In this document: piece after piece, positions 1 to 6,840 of the stretch
Layout of the letters: the number at the start of each line of letters is the position of its first letter
Position numbering within the stretch: the stretch's first letter is position 1
DNA from: Planctomycetota bacterium
GTDB lineage: Bacteria > Planctomycetota > Phycisphaerae > UBA1845
Direction: 5' to 3'
NCBI GenBank assembly: GCA_022566435.1
Contig: JADFIX010000192.1
Location: 1-7,018 of the forward strand
DNA: 7,018 nucleotides
Translations under genes and position numbers: made by a program
Notes under the pieces: generated by a model
What the model saw: only the letters and a program-made list of their open reading frames with translations
Database searches by the model: none
Told to the model about the DNA's origin: nothing

Positions 1-771
1 ATTCCCGTCCGGTAGAGCTGGCCGGCAGCCGGAAGCGAGTCTTGCGTGCCGCTCGAGTAATTGGCGGTGCGAAGCGTAGACAGCGAGTGCGAAGGCCGTG
101 CTATTGAGCCTCGAAATTGTTCCACCTGGAAGCCCTTGCTTTGGCTGTCGATGGGCCTGCGTCGCCCCAAGGGGGCAACCACTGGCAGCCCAGGGCAACG
201 CCTCGCCATCGTCTTTTCGTTTGATGAACGGTACGTTTGGGCTCGATCGTTTGTATCGCCCTTTCAGGGCGCACCTCGGAAAGCGACGAAAGTCCCTGCC
301 GTTCCATGCGCTGCGGTGCGCCTCGTACGGGTTGCCGATCACGCTGTCATTGGTTCGGCAGTTAGGAGGGAAAGTCAGGAGCAGACACTTGTTTGTGTGC
401 TCGTATAGCTTGTCGAGCAGGCGCTCGCCGATCGGCTTGTCGAAGTGCTCCAGCACGTCGCCCATGATAATGACGTCGTAGCTGCCCAGTGTATCGACCA
501 ACTCGGTAATGTCACCAATGTGGATCGTGTCGTAGACGTACTCGTGCAGGGGGATGATGGACGCGGTCGTGGCGTCGACGCCGTCGATGATCGTCTTCCA
601 GCGCTCGGGCCGATAGTCGTCAACGTTCTGCATATCCCAGATGTCGGTGTACTCTCGCAGCAGGTAGCCGTACTTGCCGAACCCCACGCCGACATCCAGT
701 ACGTGGGCCGGGCGCAGTTGGCGGGCGATGTTGGCGATGATGGGAACGGCATAGGGTACGCTCGAGGGCAT
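1..771 (-). CDS. Class I SAM-dependent methyltransferase, C-terminal end beyond window
   Basis: Reads leftward from an ATG at 771-769 and stays open to base 1, giving 257 codons without a stop. An in-frame TAA lies upstream at 834-832, so the start must be downstream of it; ATG 771 fits the domain start, though only a weak GGA precedes it. The N-terminus is MPSSVPYAV, followed by the SAM-binding motif I VLDVGVGFGKYGYL at about residues 24-37. An acidic/aromatic stretch (DIWDMQNVDDYRPERW) follows at 43-58, then the motif IV region DVIIMGDVLEHF at 99-110 and a strand LLLTFPPN at 130-137. The segment GNPYEAHRSAW at 146-156 is, as I recall, common near the end of this methyltransferase type. The acceptor is unknown; the neighbouring cassette suggests a sugar or surface glycan (inference). 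Past about residue 165 the sequence turns arginine-rich with mixed third-codon positions and no recognisable domain. The true end is therefore uncertain: it may continue, or the native stop may have been lost. It is divergent from the methyltransferase at 1133. Confidence 0.8.
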   Translation of the reverse strand, partial: MPSSVPYAVPIIANIARQLRPAHVLDVGVGFGKYGYLLREYTDIWDMQNVDDYRPERWKTIIDGVDATTASIIPLHEYVYDTIHIGDITELVDTLGSYDVIIMGDVLEHFDKPIGERLLDKLYEHTNKCLLLTFPPNCRTNDSVIGNPYEAHRSAWNGRDFRRFPRCALKGRYKRSSPNVPFIKRKDDGEALPWAASGCPLGATQAHRQPKQGLPGGTISRLNSTAFALAVYASHRQLLERHARLASGCRPALPDGN

Positions 772-979
772 TGGCGGCGTTTCCAAATCGTATGGCCGGC
801 AAAGAAAACATTTCGACAGACTGTGCCGTTCTTATCGGTCCGATGCGGCTTTCGTTTGACCTGTCCGCCACGTTGCATCGGGTTGGGGTCGGCCGCAAGC
901 CATCTCCCCCATCTTGGCCGATCTTCAGGTCGACGAAGAGCCGTCCGATAAACAAATAAAGTCTCGCCCGGTGGGGCGC

Positions 980-997
980 GGTGGCTCGTGTGCCACC
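980..997. repeat. Inverted repeat 1 (GGTGGC-6-GCCACC)
   Basis: GGTGGC at 980-985 and GCCACC at 992-997 are perfect 6-bp arms around the 6-base loop TCGTGT. No T-tract follows on either strand, so it does not look like an intrinsic terminator. Together with the next two palindromes it suggests a REP-like element or structured leader. Confidence 0.55.
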
Positions 998-1025
998 AAC
1001 GCTGATGCCGGGGGTTGCACGCGGG

Positions 1026-1060
1026 GTACTCCCTAGTCCCGATTGGAATCGGGATGGTAC
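1026..1060. repeat. Inverted repeat 2, 8-bp palindrome nested in GTAC arms
   Basis: The core TCCCGATT-GG-AATCGGGA at 1037-1054 is a perfect 8-bp inverted repeat; as a folded hairpin it would be a 7-bp stem with a TGGA loop. GTAC copies at 1026-1029 and 1057-1060 flank it and could pair as an outer stem with unpaired bases between. The hexamer GGTACT is also directly repeated at 1025-1030 and 1056-1061. No T-run follows. An operator, a REP-like repeat or an RNA hairpin are all possible. Confidence 0.6.
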
Positions 1061-1073
1061 TGATGCTCAGGGA

Positions 1074-1096
1074 CCAACCCGCCTATTTGAGGTTGG
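1074..1096. repeat. Inverted repeat 3 (CCAACC-11-GGTTGG)
   Basis: CCAACC at 1074-1079 and GGTTGG at 1091-1096 are perfect 6-bp arms around an 11-base loop. It ends 36 bases before the chosen ATG of the methyltransferase at 1133, so in a transcript it would sit in the 5' leader of that operon. Confidence 0.5.
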
Positions 1097-1132
1097 CGAC
1101 AAACTAGATCTCTGTTGTGGCGGTGGTTGCTG

Positions 1133-1951
1133 ATGAGTGGACAGTGCGTCTTAGTCGAATCACCGGTCCTCCAGAGCTCATCCGTTGACAGGGTGTGGGA
1201 TCGAATTTGGCGATATCAACCGAGCGATACAAGAGACGACGCGCTGTTGAAGCGGGAAGAAGCAAGTCCGGGTTGGCAACTAGTCGTCGACCGGCTCGAA
1301 CGGGCGTTTGGTTCGCTCGATGGGCTGCAAACGATCGAGTTGGGTTCCGGTCGAGGAGATCTCTCCGTACTGCTGGCTCGCCGCGGCGCACGGGTCACGT
1401 TGCTGGATCGAAGCGAGCGAGCCTTGGAAGAGGCGAGCAAGCGTTTTGACCGGTTGGGCTTGCCCGCCCGATTTGAACAAGCTGATCTATTGACCCGATC
1501 GGATTCAACAGAGGGGCGATTCGATGTATCTCTCTCGATTGGCGTGATCGAACATTTTGCGGGCGCCCAGCGTACGAGTGTTCTCGAAACACACTACGAC
1601 GTGCTTAAGCCGTCGGGCATCACCGTCGTGAGCGTGCCGCACGCGTGGTGCCTGCCGTACCGAGTGTGGAAATCCTATCTCGAACTTCGCCGCTGGTGGC
1701 CCTACGGCATGGAGATCCCGTATGCCCGGCACGAGCTATCGCAAAGAGCCATGAAGGCAGGCTTCGAACGTGTCGAGACGCATGGGCTGGGCTTCTGGCA
1801 GTCCGTCGGAAACCTCTGGTGCAAACCGGTGGTGGGGCGATGGCCTGACTGGAGCGCTACACGTTCGAGAATGGACAATCTAATGGGATTGATGCTTTTG
1901 ATGTTCGGCCGGCGGGACGTACACGCATGGGATGGAAGCGAGTTGAGCTAA
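1133..1951 (+). CDS. Class I SAM-dependent methyltransferase
   Basis: A 272-residue protein with a Rossmann-type SAM-binding core. Motif I TIELGSGRGDLSVLLARRG spans about residues 67-85. An acidic residue ends strand 2 (LLDRSERAL, Asp92), FEQADLL lies at 114-120, DVSLSIGVIEHF at 131-142, and LKPSG at 158-162 precedes a strand ITVVSVPH. The order matches methyltransferases of the UbiE/Methyltransf_11-type fold, and the family's usual C-terminal helical cap is present. The acceptor is unknown; a sugar, lipid or polyprenyl-glycan intermediate is likely from the linked glycosyltransferase (inference). I chose ATG 1133 because GGTGG at 1122-1126 lies six bases upstream. A TTG at 1115 in the same frame would add six residues (LWRWLL, read as MWRWLL if used). 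Its stop overlaps the next gene's start by one base (TAATG), so the two are probably co-transcribed and translationally coupled. Confidence 0.88.
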   Translation: MSGQCVLVESPVLQSSSVDRVWDRIWRYQPSDTRDDALLKREEASPGWQLVVDRLERAFGSLDGLQTIELGSGRGDLSVLLARRGARVTLLDRSERALEEASKRFDRLGLPARFEQADLLTRSDSTEGRFDVSLSIGVIEHFAGAQRTSVLETHYDVLKPSGITVVSVPHAWCLPYRVWKSYLELRRWWPYGMEIPYARHELSQRAMKAGFERVETHGLGFWQSVGNLWCKPVVGRWPDWSATRSRMDNLMGLMLLMFGRRDVHAWDGSELS

Positions 1952-3273
1952 TGGCAGGACCAAGCGGGGTGCTTGCGCGACCGGAGTGGAAATGGGCATG
2001 GATGGCGGCGTGCGCCGTTCCGGGGCTGTTCGTCATGAGTCGGGCGCTGCCGCCAAACTGGATCGAAGTGGGATTCAGGTGGCATGGCTCGGGAAGTACG
2101 CAAGTCCTTCTTTTAGCGGGCGGGCTTTATGCCGTTTTCGTTTGTCCTTTTCTGTGCAAGACGGCGGTCGTGCCGGTCTCGCCACATGAAGACGGCCTTA
2201 ATTCTCGAACTCGGCGGATTTTATTCGCACTCATCACGTGCCTGGCCATGGCGTTCGTCTGGGCCGGCCTGACGGAATTCGCGCTTCGTGCGATGGGGCA
2301 GCAATCCTATCGCCCACCGCAGCTCACGGCGTCAAGCGATGCGGGAAGTGACCTGTTTCTCGATCACGCAGTCCTTGGCTATACGCACGCGCCCGGGCGC
2401 CATTGTTTCGATCTGAGAGATGGCCATTCGTTCGTTGCGACGCATCTGTCCAACACGCTGAGAATCACGCGCCCGCCCGATTCGCCCAAGAACAACCTAA
2501 GCCTGCCGGAGATCTGGCTCTTCGGCTGCTCGATGACCCACGGCTGGTCGGTTGGGGACGACCAGACTTTTTCGTGGTTATTGGACCGGTCGCTTCCGAA
2601 TGACAACGTGGTCAACTTCGGCGTGACCGGTTACGGGAGCGTCCAATCGTTACTTCAACTACGTGAGGCCCTGGACTCGGGTCGTCGCCCGGCATTGGTC
2701 GTTCTGGCGTACGCGTCACTGCATGATGAGCGAAACACGATGCAGCGGTCGTGGCGGAAAATCGCGGGCGTGCCGGCCAGACCCTTCGCCCGCTTCAATG
2801 AGTTGGACCAGTTGACGATTCGTTTCGGACGACCGGCGTTTCATGAGTGGCCCGGCATGCGCTATTCGGCCTTGATCCACGCGGCGGAACGCTTCTACAA
2901 CCAGCGTGAGGCTGTCGCGATGCGAAGCCACGAGGTGTCGCGGCTACTGATCGGGCGGTTCGACGCCCTTTGCCGGGAGCATGAGATCTCATGGGTGTTG
3001 GCGGGGATGGATGCGGAACCAGCGACAAAAGCCATGTTGGCCTTCGGTCGATCGCAGTCGTGGGCGACTGTCGACATGGAGGTGGACCTTCGATTGGCGC
3101 GATTCAACGGCAAGCCCATCGACGCGCACCCCAATCCCACCGCGCATGCGGCCTATGCCGGAAATCTTCGCGACTACCTGCTGGACGCAGGATTCATCAG
3201 CGGTTCCGACGCCGACACGCCATTCGTGAATGGGGCGGCGTTGGGTGAAGTTCTTTCGAGACACGGCGGGTAG
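1951..3273 (+). CDS. Membrane-anchored SGNH/GDSL-type hydrolase-like protein
   Basis: About 440 residues. Three hydrophobic stretches near the N-terminus (residues about 13-33, 51-69 and 89-113) look like membrane segments. They are followed by a domain that probably faces outside the cytoplasm. That domain shows an SGNH layout: block I IWLFGCSMTHGWSVGDDQTF with the presumed nucleophile Ser194; a block II-like VVNFGVTGYGS at 220-230; LVVLAYASLHDERN, where a GxND block III would sit; and block V DAHPNPTAHAAYA near the C-terminus, supplying Asp391 and His393. Ser, Asp and His are thus present, but block I reads GCS instead of GDS and block III is degenerate. Such proteins in glycan loci usually add or remove acetyl/acyl groups; the substrate here is unknown. 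The ATG at 1951 overlaps the previous stop. An in-frame ATG at 1927 would add eight residues and a 25-base overlap. The next gene starts 3 bases after the stop. Confidence 0.75.
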   Translation: MAGPSGVLARPEWKWAWMAACAVPGLFVMSRALPPNWIEVGFRWHGSGSTQVLLLAGGLYAVFVCPFLCKTAVVPVSPHEDGLNSRTRRILFALITCLAMAFVWAGLTEFALRAMGQQSYRPPQLTASSDAGSDLFLDHAVLGYTHAPGRHCFDLRDGHSFVATHLSNTLRITRPPDSPKNNLSLPEIWLFGCSMTHGWSVGDDQTFSWLLDRSLPNDNVVNFGVTGYGSVQSLLQLREALDSGRRPALVVLAYASLHDERNTMQRSWRKIAGVPARPFARFNELDQLTIRFGRPAFHEWPGMRYSALIHAAERFYNQREAVAMRSHEVSRLLIGRFDALCREHEISWVLAGMDAEPATKAMLAFGRSQSWATVDMEVDLRLARFNGKPIDAHPNPTAHAAYAGNLRDYLLDAGFISGSDADTPFVNGAALGEVLSRHGG

Positions 3274-3276
3274 CCC

Positions 3277-4473
3277 ATGCGTATTCTCTTTTTTGTGCAT
3301 CGATTTCGGCCTAGCGTGGGCGGTGTGGAAAAGTATATCTTGGAGTTGGCCCGAGCGCTTTCGGAAGGCGGGCACACGGTGAGTGTCGTCGCCGGCGATC
3401 ACATCGGTTCGTTGCCGGCGCGGGAATCGTACGAGGGCATCACGATCCGCCGATTTCCGGCGACAAGATCGCCTCAACGCTGCCGATGGCACCTTCTCCG
3501 AATGCGGCCGCTTTTCCGCAGTGCGGACGTGATCAGCGTCAGCAATACGCACATGCTTGAGTATTACTGGCGAATGTTCGGACCGCAGGTCGAGCCGCAT
3601 AAGCTGTTTCTGATCCGCCATGGAATGTCCTGTGTCTATCCCGTGCCGGACGGCGAGAAGCGTCGCGCAAAGCGATCGGTGGGGCTGGTTCGTGGTGTGG
3701 CCCATGACGGCGAATTCATCGAGAAGTGGCTAGGCATACGCCCGGATTTGTGTCCGGACCAAGGATTGAGCCCGGCGGCCGATCGGCTCGATCCTGTCGC
3801 AGAGCCGCCACCGACTTCGGCCACCTATATAGGCCGACTCGAGCCGGACACCGGGATCCACACGTACATCGACGCGATTCGTATCCTGACCAAGCGGCAA
3901 GGGCGGTGCTTCAAATTGCACGTGTATGGCGATGGCAGCTTGATGGGGTCACTTCGCGACTTGGTCCACCGCGACGACCTCCCGGTGGTCTTTCATGGTC
4001 GGACAGCGAACGCCCAAGAGAAGATCGTCGAATCGTGTTTTGCTTTTCTTGATGGACGCATGGCCATCCAAGAGGCCATGGCGAGACGGCGTCTGGTGCT
4101 GGCGGCGTACGTTGATCCGCTGAAACGCGATTATGTCTGTGTGGAGTCCTTCAGCCCGTTTCTGCATGCGATGGGCGACGCGGAGGCATTTGCCGCGAAG
4201 ACGATGCACTTTATCGATAATCCAGAGGCGCGGGCGGATGGTGTGGCTCAAGCCTACCGGTTCGTCTGTGGTTTGCGTTGGTCGGATGCCGCAAAAACCT
4301 ACGCGAAGTTCTGGCAGGAGCGTCTCGGACTGCCCTTTGCCAAGGCTTCTCGTTGGAAATGCGCATGGGTGGCGACCCGGATCGCTCAAGAGGCGAAGCG
4401 TCGTGCGTCCGGGGGGGGCTCTGCCGCATCGGGCGCACCATTTTGTCTCAGCTTGCCCCATCCGGCCGGCTGA
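3277..4473 (+). CDS. GT4-family (GT-B) glycosyltransferase
   Basis: A 398-residue, cytoplasmic GT-B glycosyltransferase of the usual length that would move a sugar from a nucleotide donor to a lipid or glycan acceptor. The N-terminal start MRILFFVHRFRPSVGGVEKY (1-20) is the GT4 acceptor-domain signature with its GGxE loop, followed by LARALSEGGHTVSVVAG. HG at 115-116, a WLGIRPD region at 151-157, the inter-domain strand YIGRLEPDTG at 184-193 and LHVYGDG at 214-220 mark the C-terminal donor-binding domain. IQEAMA at 264-269 supplies the conserved second Glu (Glu266) of the E-x7-E motif. The first Glu is missing: the stretch reads FLDGRMAIQEAMA, with Asp259 seven residues before Glu266. DPLKRDYV follows at 280-287. 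The last residues (after about 377) follow a run of eight G and look like an unstructured tail. The gene is last of three tightly spaced plus-strand genes. Donor and acceptor cannot be told from sequence. Confidence 0.87.
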   Translation: MRILFFVHRFRPSVGGVEKYILELARALSEGGHTVSVVAGDHIGSLPARESYEGITIRRFPATRSPQRCRWHLLRMRPLFRSADVISVSNTHMLEYYWRMFGPQVEPHKLFLIRHGMSCVYPVPDGEKRRAKRSVGLVRGVAHDGEFIEKWLGIRPDLCPDQGLSPAADRLDPVAEPPPTSATYIGRLEPDTGIHTYIDAIRILTKRQGRCFKLHVYGDGSLMGSLRDLVHRDDLPVVFHGRTANAQEKIVESCFAFLDGRMAIQEAMARRRLVLAAYVDPLKRDYVCVESFSPFLHAMGDAEAFAAKTMHFIDNPEARADGVAQAYRFVCGLRWSDAAKTYAKFWQERLGLPFAKASRWKCAWVATRIAQEAKRRASGGGSAASGAPFCLSLPHPAG

Positions 4474-4482
4474 CGGGAATTC

Positions 4483-4514
4483 GCCCGGTTTCTTGGGCTC
4501 TCGACAACCCGGGC
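4483..4514 (+). terminator. Possible hairpin after the glycosyltransferase gene
   Basis: GCCCGGTT at 4483-4490 can pair with AACCCGGGC at 4506-4514, giving eight pairs with one bulged C and a loop of 15 bases. It lies 10 bases beyond the glycosyltransferase stop, where a terminator is expected. No T-run follows, so it is not a classic intrinsic terminator. It overlaps the -35 box of the candidate promoter, and both readings are tentative. Confidence 0.3.
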
Positions 4515-4529
4515 AAGGTCTGCGATACT
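4501..4529 (+). promoter_or_regulatory. Candidate sigma-70-type promoter for the greA fusion gene
   Basis: TCGACA at 4501-4506 matches TTGACA at five of six positions. GATACT at 4524-4529 matches TATAAT at four of six, and the spacer is exactly 17 bases. TGC just before the -10 box gives an extended -10 (TGn). Transcription would begin around 4536, leaving a leader of about 40 bases before the ATG at 4576. It would separate expression of the greA gene from the upstream cassette. Prediction by eye only. Confidence 0.45.
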
Positions 4530-4570
4530 CATCCGTTCGGTGTATCGTTAAAGTAGAACCGGAGCTGATC

Positions 4571-4574
4571 GAGG
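4571..4574 (+). promoter_or_regulatory. Shine-Dalgarno sequence of the greA fusion gene
   Basis: GAGG lies one base before ATG 4576 and four bases before the in-frame ATG 4579, so the second Met may be the real start. A further GGAG at 4561-4564 is 11 bases before the first ATG. The protein would differ by one residue only. Confidence 0.5.
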
Positions 4575-4575
4575 A

Positions 4576-6840
4576 ATGATGGAACTGGAATCCCTTGTAC
4601 AACTCGCGGGCAGCGGCAACGCGCGTACGGTCGAGAAAGAGTGGTTGGGGCTCGTCGAGTCGAAGGATGTTGAGCTATCACAACTTCGGCAATATGACGT
4701 CGTTTTGTCAGCTTTGCGAAAACGGGGAGACACGTCCGCCGCCGCGGAACTCGCATGGGCGGCGATCGAGACGGTTTCGTCGCGTAGTAGCCCGCTGGAA
4801 GCCTTGACGGTGGCCGGGCCTTTCTTGCTGGCCGTTGGCGAGGGGGACGAACTGCGCAAAGTCGTGACGGAATTGTATCGCGCGGCGTATGAGGGCCGGG
4901 AAGGGTTGGAGGCGCTCATCGTCGAAGCGGGCTTGCCAAAGGGGCGCCCCGTACGGCGCGCTTTGCGAACCTTGGAAGTGTGTCTGGCGATCAGCGAAGG
5001 CGTTTATCTTCGCGCCCGCGACGAAGCGACTGCTGCCAAGGTCTTGCGCGTCTCGCCCGCTTCTTGTGAGTATGAGATCGACACCGGCGGATCGAGCGAA
5101 ATGTTGGGTGCGGTGGAGCTTGCCGACAACTACTATCCCGCTACGGAAGACGACTTCTGGGTCATGCGGCAGTTTCAGCGCGATGACTTGCTTCGGCGAA
5201 TACAATCCAAGCCGGCGTCGGTGGTGATTGAAATCTGCAAACAACATGACGGCAAGATCGATAGCGATTCGCTCGAGCGTATGCTGGCGGACGACCTGCT
5301 GGCGGACGGCGAGTGGAAAAAATGGTGGACGCAGGCGCGCGCGGCGTTGAAGAAATATCCGAACGTCGAGTTGACGGGGCGATCTCCCTACACGATCTGT
5401 TACCACGACGCGCCCGTCGCCACGGACGAAAAGCTGTGGAACGATTTCCGGCGGCAAAGAGATCCTCTCGATCAGTTGAAACTCGTGGAGGGATATATTC
5501 GCGAATGCAAGCTGCGCGGCGCCGAAGTTTCCGCCGACGTATTGAAACAATGCTATGACAGTTTTATCGAGCGGTCGGCACGGGCGACGCCCACGTCGCC
5601 CGCCAGGGCGGCAAGTTTGGCGGCCGCCGGGCGTATCGGCGAGCTGGCCGGTTTCGAGGATGCCCAGTCCCCCCTCGAAGATCTTCTGCGTGATGCAGGA
5701 AATCTGGAGGAAGTATTCAGCCAATTGGGCTTGGACGAACTCTACCGACTGGCGTGTGACGTCTTGATTTCGGTGCGACCGGACGATTGGCAAGAACGTT
5801 TGATCGAGTTGCTTCCTACGTTTCCGCTGGCGGCGTGCGATCGTACGGCGAGCCGGTTGGTGGACGCGGGTCGATCCAAAAACGACTTCGAGGAACCCGT
5901 CCAGAGGATCTTGACCTCACCGGTCAAGCATTATGAAGCCCTACTCTGGCTGTGGGATGGTCCGAGCTGCAGTGAGGCTGCTGATTGCGTCAGTCCCGGC
6001 AACATTCTGACTCGTGTGCTCCGCATGCTCGAGGACGTTCGGATTTCGGAAAAGCTCCCGAAAGAGCGAGAGCGAGTCCTTCGCAGCAGGGTCCGTGCGG
6101 TGCTCGCCGCACGGAAGTATGATCGGCTCATAAGCTGCCTCGCCACGCTCGACTCCGGGGTGATGCGAACGCTCCGTACGCAAATCTCCCGCGCCGAAGG
6201 TCTTGCGTTCAGTGTTCGCGGAGACATGTTAAAGGAAATCGACCGTCGGCTACCTACCGAAGAAGAGGCTGCACCGGAAAAACCGTGGGCACGGGAAGAG
6301 GTTCTCTTTGTGACCAAGAGAGGGCTCGTTCGCAAGCAGGACGAGATCGAGCATCATGTGAACGTCACGATGCATAAAAACGCGCAGGCGATCGGAAGAG
6401 CCGCGGAACGTGGCGATCTCAGCGAAAACTCCGAATACAAATTCGCCCTGGAAGAACGCGACTTACTACGCGCCCGTTTGGCGCAAATGAACGAGGAAGT
6501 CGCCGGCTCGATGGTCCTGGACCCCGAAGATGTGCCGATGGATGAGGTCGGGGTCGGGTCGATGGTGGTCTTCCGGCGCCTGGGGGATGGCCTCGAATAC
6601 GTCATGATGTTCGGGGGTCCGTGGGAAGCGGACGTCGACAACGGCTGGTTTAACTACAAGGCGCCGCTGGCGCAGGGCCTTATGGGTAAGACCGTCGGTG
6701 AGGTCGTGGAGTTCAGCCACACGGATGCGGAAGGGCGATACGAAATCGTGGCGCTAAGCAGCATTTTCTCAGACGACGCCCCGGCGATACCGACCCAATC
6801 CGCGCCTGCGGAGCAACAATCGGCGGATTCGCCCTCGTAA
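4576..6840 (+). CDS. greA: GreA-type transcript cleavage factor with long helical N-terminal extension
   Basis: A 754-residue protein. The C-terminal part (about 576-730) is a full GreA/GreB module. Its coiled coil carries AAERGDLSENSEYKFALEERD, in which Asp614 and Glu617 match the acidic tip residues (Asp41 and Glu44 of E. coli GreA) that act in the RNA polymerase secondary channel to stimulate cleavage of backtracked RNA. The FKBP-like domain follows, with the conserved APLAQGLMGKTVGEVVEF at 696-713 and YEIVAL near 723-728. A 24-residue Ala/Pro/Ser/Gln-rich tail ends the protein. Residues 1 to about 560 are rich in predicted helices and resemble a TPR-like superhelix. They include a Trp-rich spot, EWKKWWTQARAALKK, at 246-260. 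Ordinary GreA is about 158 residues; Chlamydia GreA is known to be around 715 with a similar extension, so this is likely a PVC-type architecture. The function of the extension is unknown. A promoter candidate lies in the 102-base gap upstream. The reading frame is intact across the junction, so a real fusion is favoured over an assembly artefact. Confidence 0.9.
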   Translation: MMELESLVQLAGSGNARTVEKEWLGLVESKDVELSQLRQYDVVLSALRKRGDTSAAAELAWAAIETVSSRSSPLEALTVAGPFLLAVGEGDELRKVVTELYRAAYEGREGLEALIVEAGLPKGRPVRRALRTLEVCLAISEGVYLRARDEATAAKVLRVSPASCEYEIDTGGSSEMLGAVELADNYYPATEDDFWVMRQFQRDDLLRRIQSKPASVVIEICKQHDGKIDSDSLERMLADDLLADGEWKKWWTQARAALKKYPNVELTGRSPYTICYHDAPVATDEKLWNDFRRQRDPLDQLKLVEGYIRECKLRGAEVSADVLKQCYDSFIERSARATPTSPARAASLAAAGRIGELAGFEDAQSPLEDLLRDAGNLEEVFSQLGLDELYRLACDVLISVRPDDWQERLIELLPTFPLAACDRTASRLVDAGRSKNDFEEPVQRILTSPVKHYEALLWLWDGPSCSEAADCVSPGNILTRVLRMLEDVRISEKLPKERERVLRSRVRAVLAARKYDRLISCLATLDSGVMRTLRTQISRAEGLAFSVRGDMLKEIDRRLPTEEEAAPEKPWAREEVLFVTKRGLVRKQDEIEHHVNVTMHKNAQAIGRAAERGDLSENSEYKFALEERDLLRARLAQMNEEVAGSMVLDPEDVPMDEVGVGSMVVFRRLGDGLEYVMMFGGPWEADVDNGWFNYKAPLAQGLMGKTVGEVVEFSHTDAEGRYEIVALSSIFSDDAPAIPTQSAPAEQQSADSPS

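Larger units (their letters stand above)
772..1132. other. Divergent intergenic region, no gene seen
   Basis: This gap of about 360 bases lies between two divergently oriented methyltransferase genes, so promoters for both directions should be here. I could not find a -35/-10 pair with good spacing for either. Open frames crossing it are extensions of antisense frames of the 1-771 gene and have no recognisable protein features. The part from about 960 to 1100 is rich in inverted repeats, listed separately. Confidence 0.6.

Noticed and set aside
375..878. Minus-strand open frame of 167 codons overlapping the first methyltransferase
   Set aside because: It is another frame of the same strand with a Ser/Thr/Arg-rich product; the motif-bearing frame starts at 771.
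445..951. Plus-strand open frame of 168 codons opposite the first methyltransferase
   Set aside because: Its Val/Asp-rich product is the mirror of the methyltransferase codons; the minus strand shows genuine SAM-binding motifs.
2989..3705. Open frame of 238 codons on the minus strand across the SGNH and glycosyltransferase genes
   Set aside because: It spans the junction of two well-supported plus-strand genes and its product has no domain features.
3949..4602. Minus-strand open frame of 217 codons over the glycosyltransferase 3' end and the greA start
   Set aside because: It is antisense to two supported genes and to the candidate promoter, with no recognisable protein features.
4708..5793. 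Open frame of 361 codons on the minus strand inside the greA fusion gene
   Set aside because: It lies fully antisense to a gene with clear homology, has no recognisable motif, and its Arg/Gln/Pro-rich product is typical of the complement of GC-rich coding DNA.
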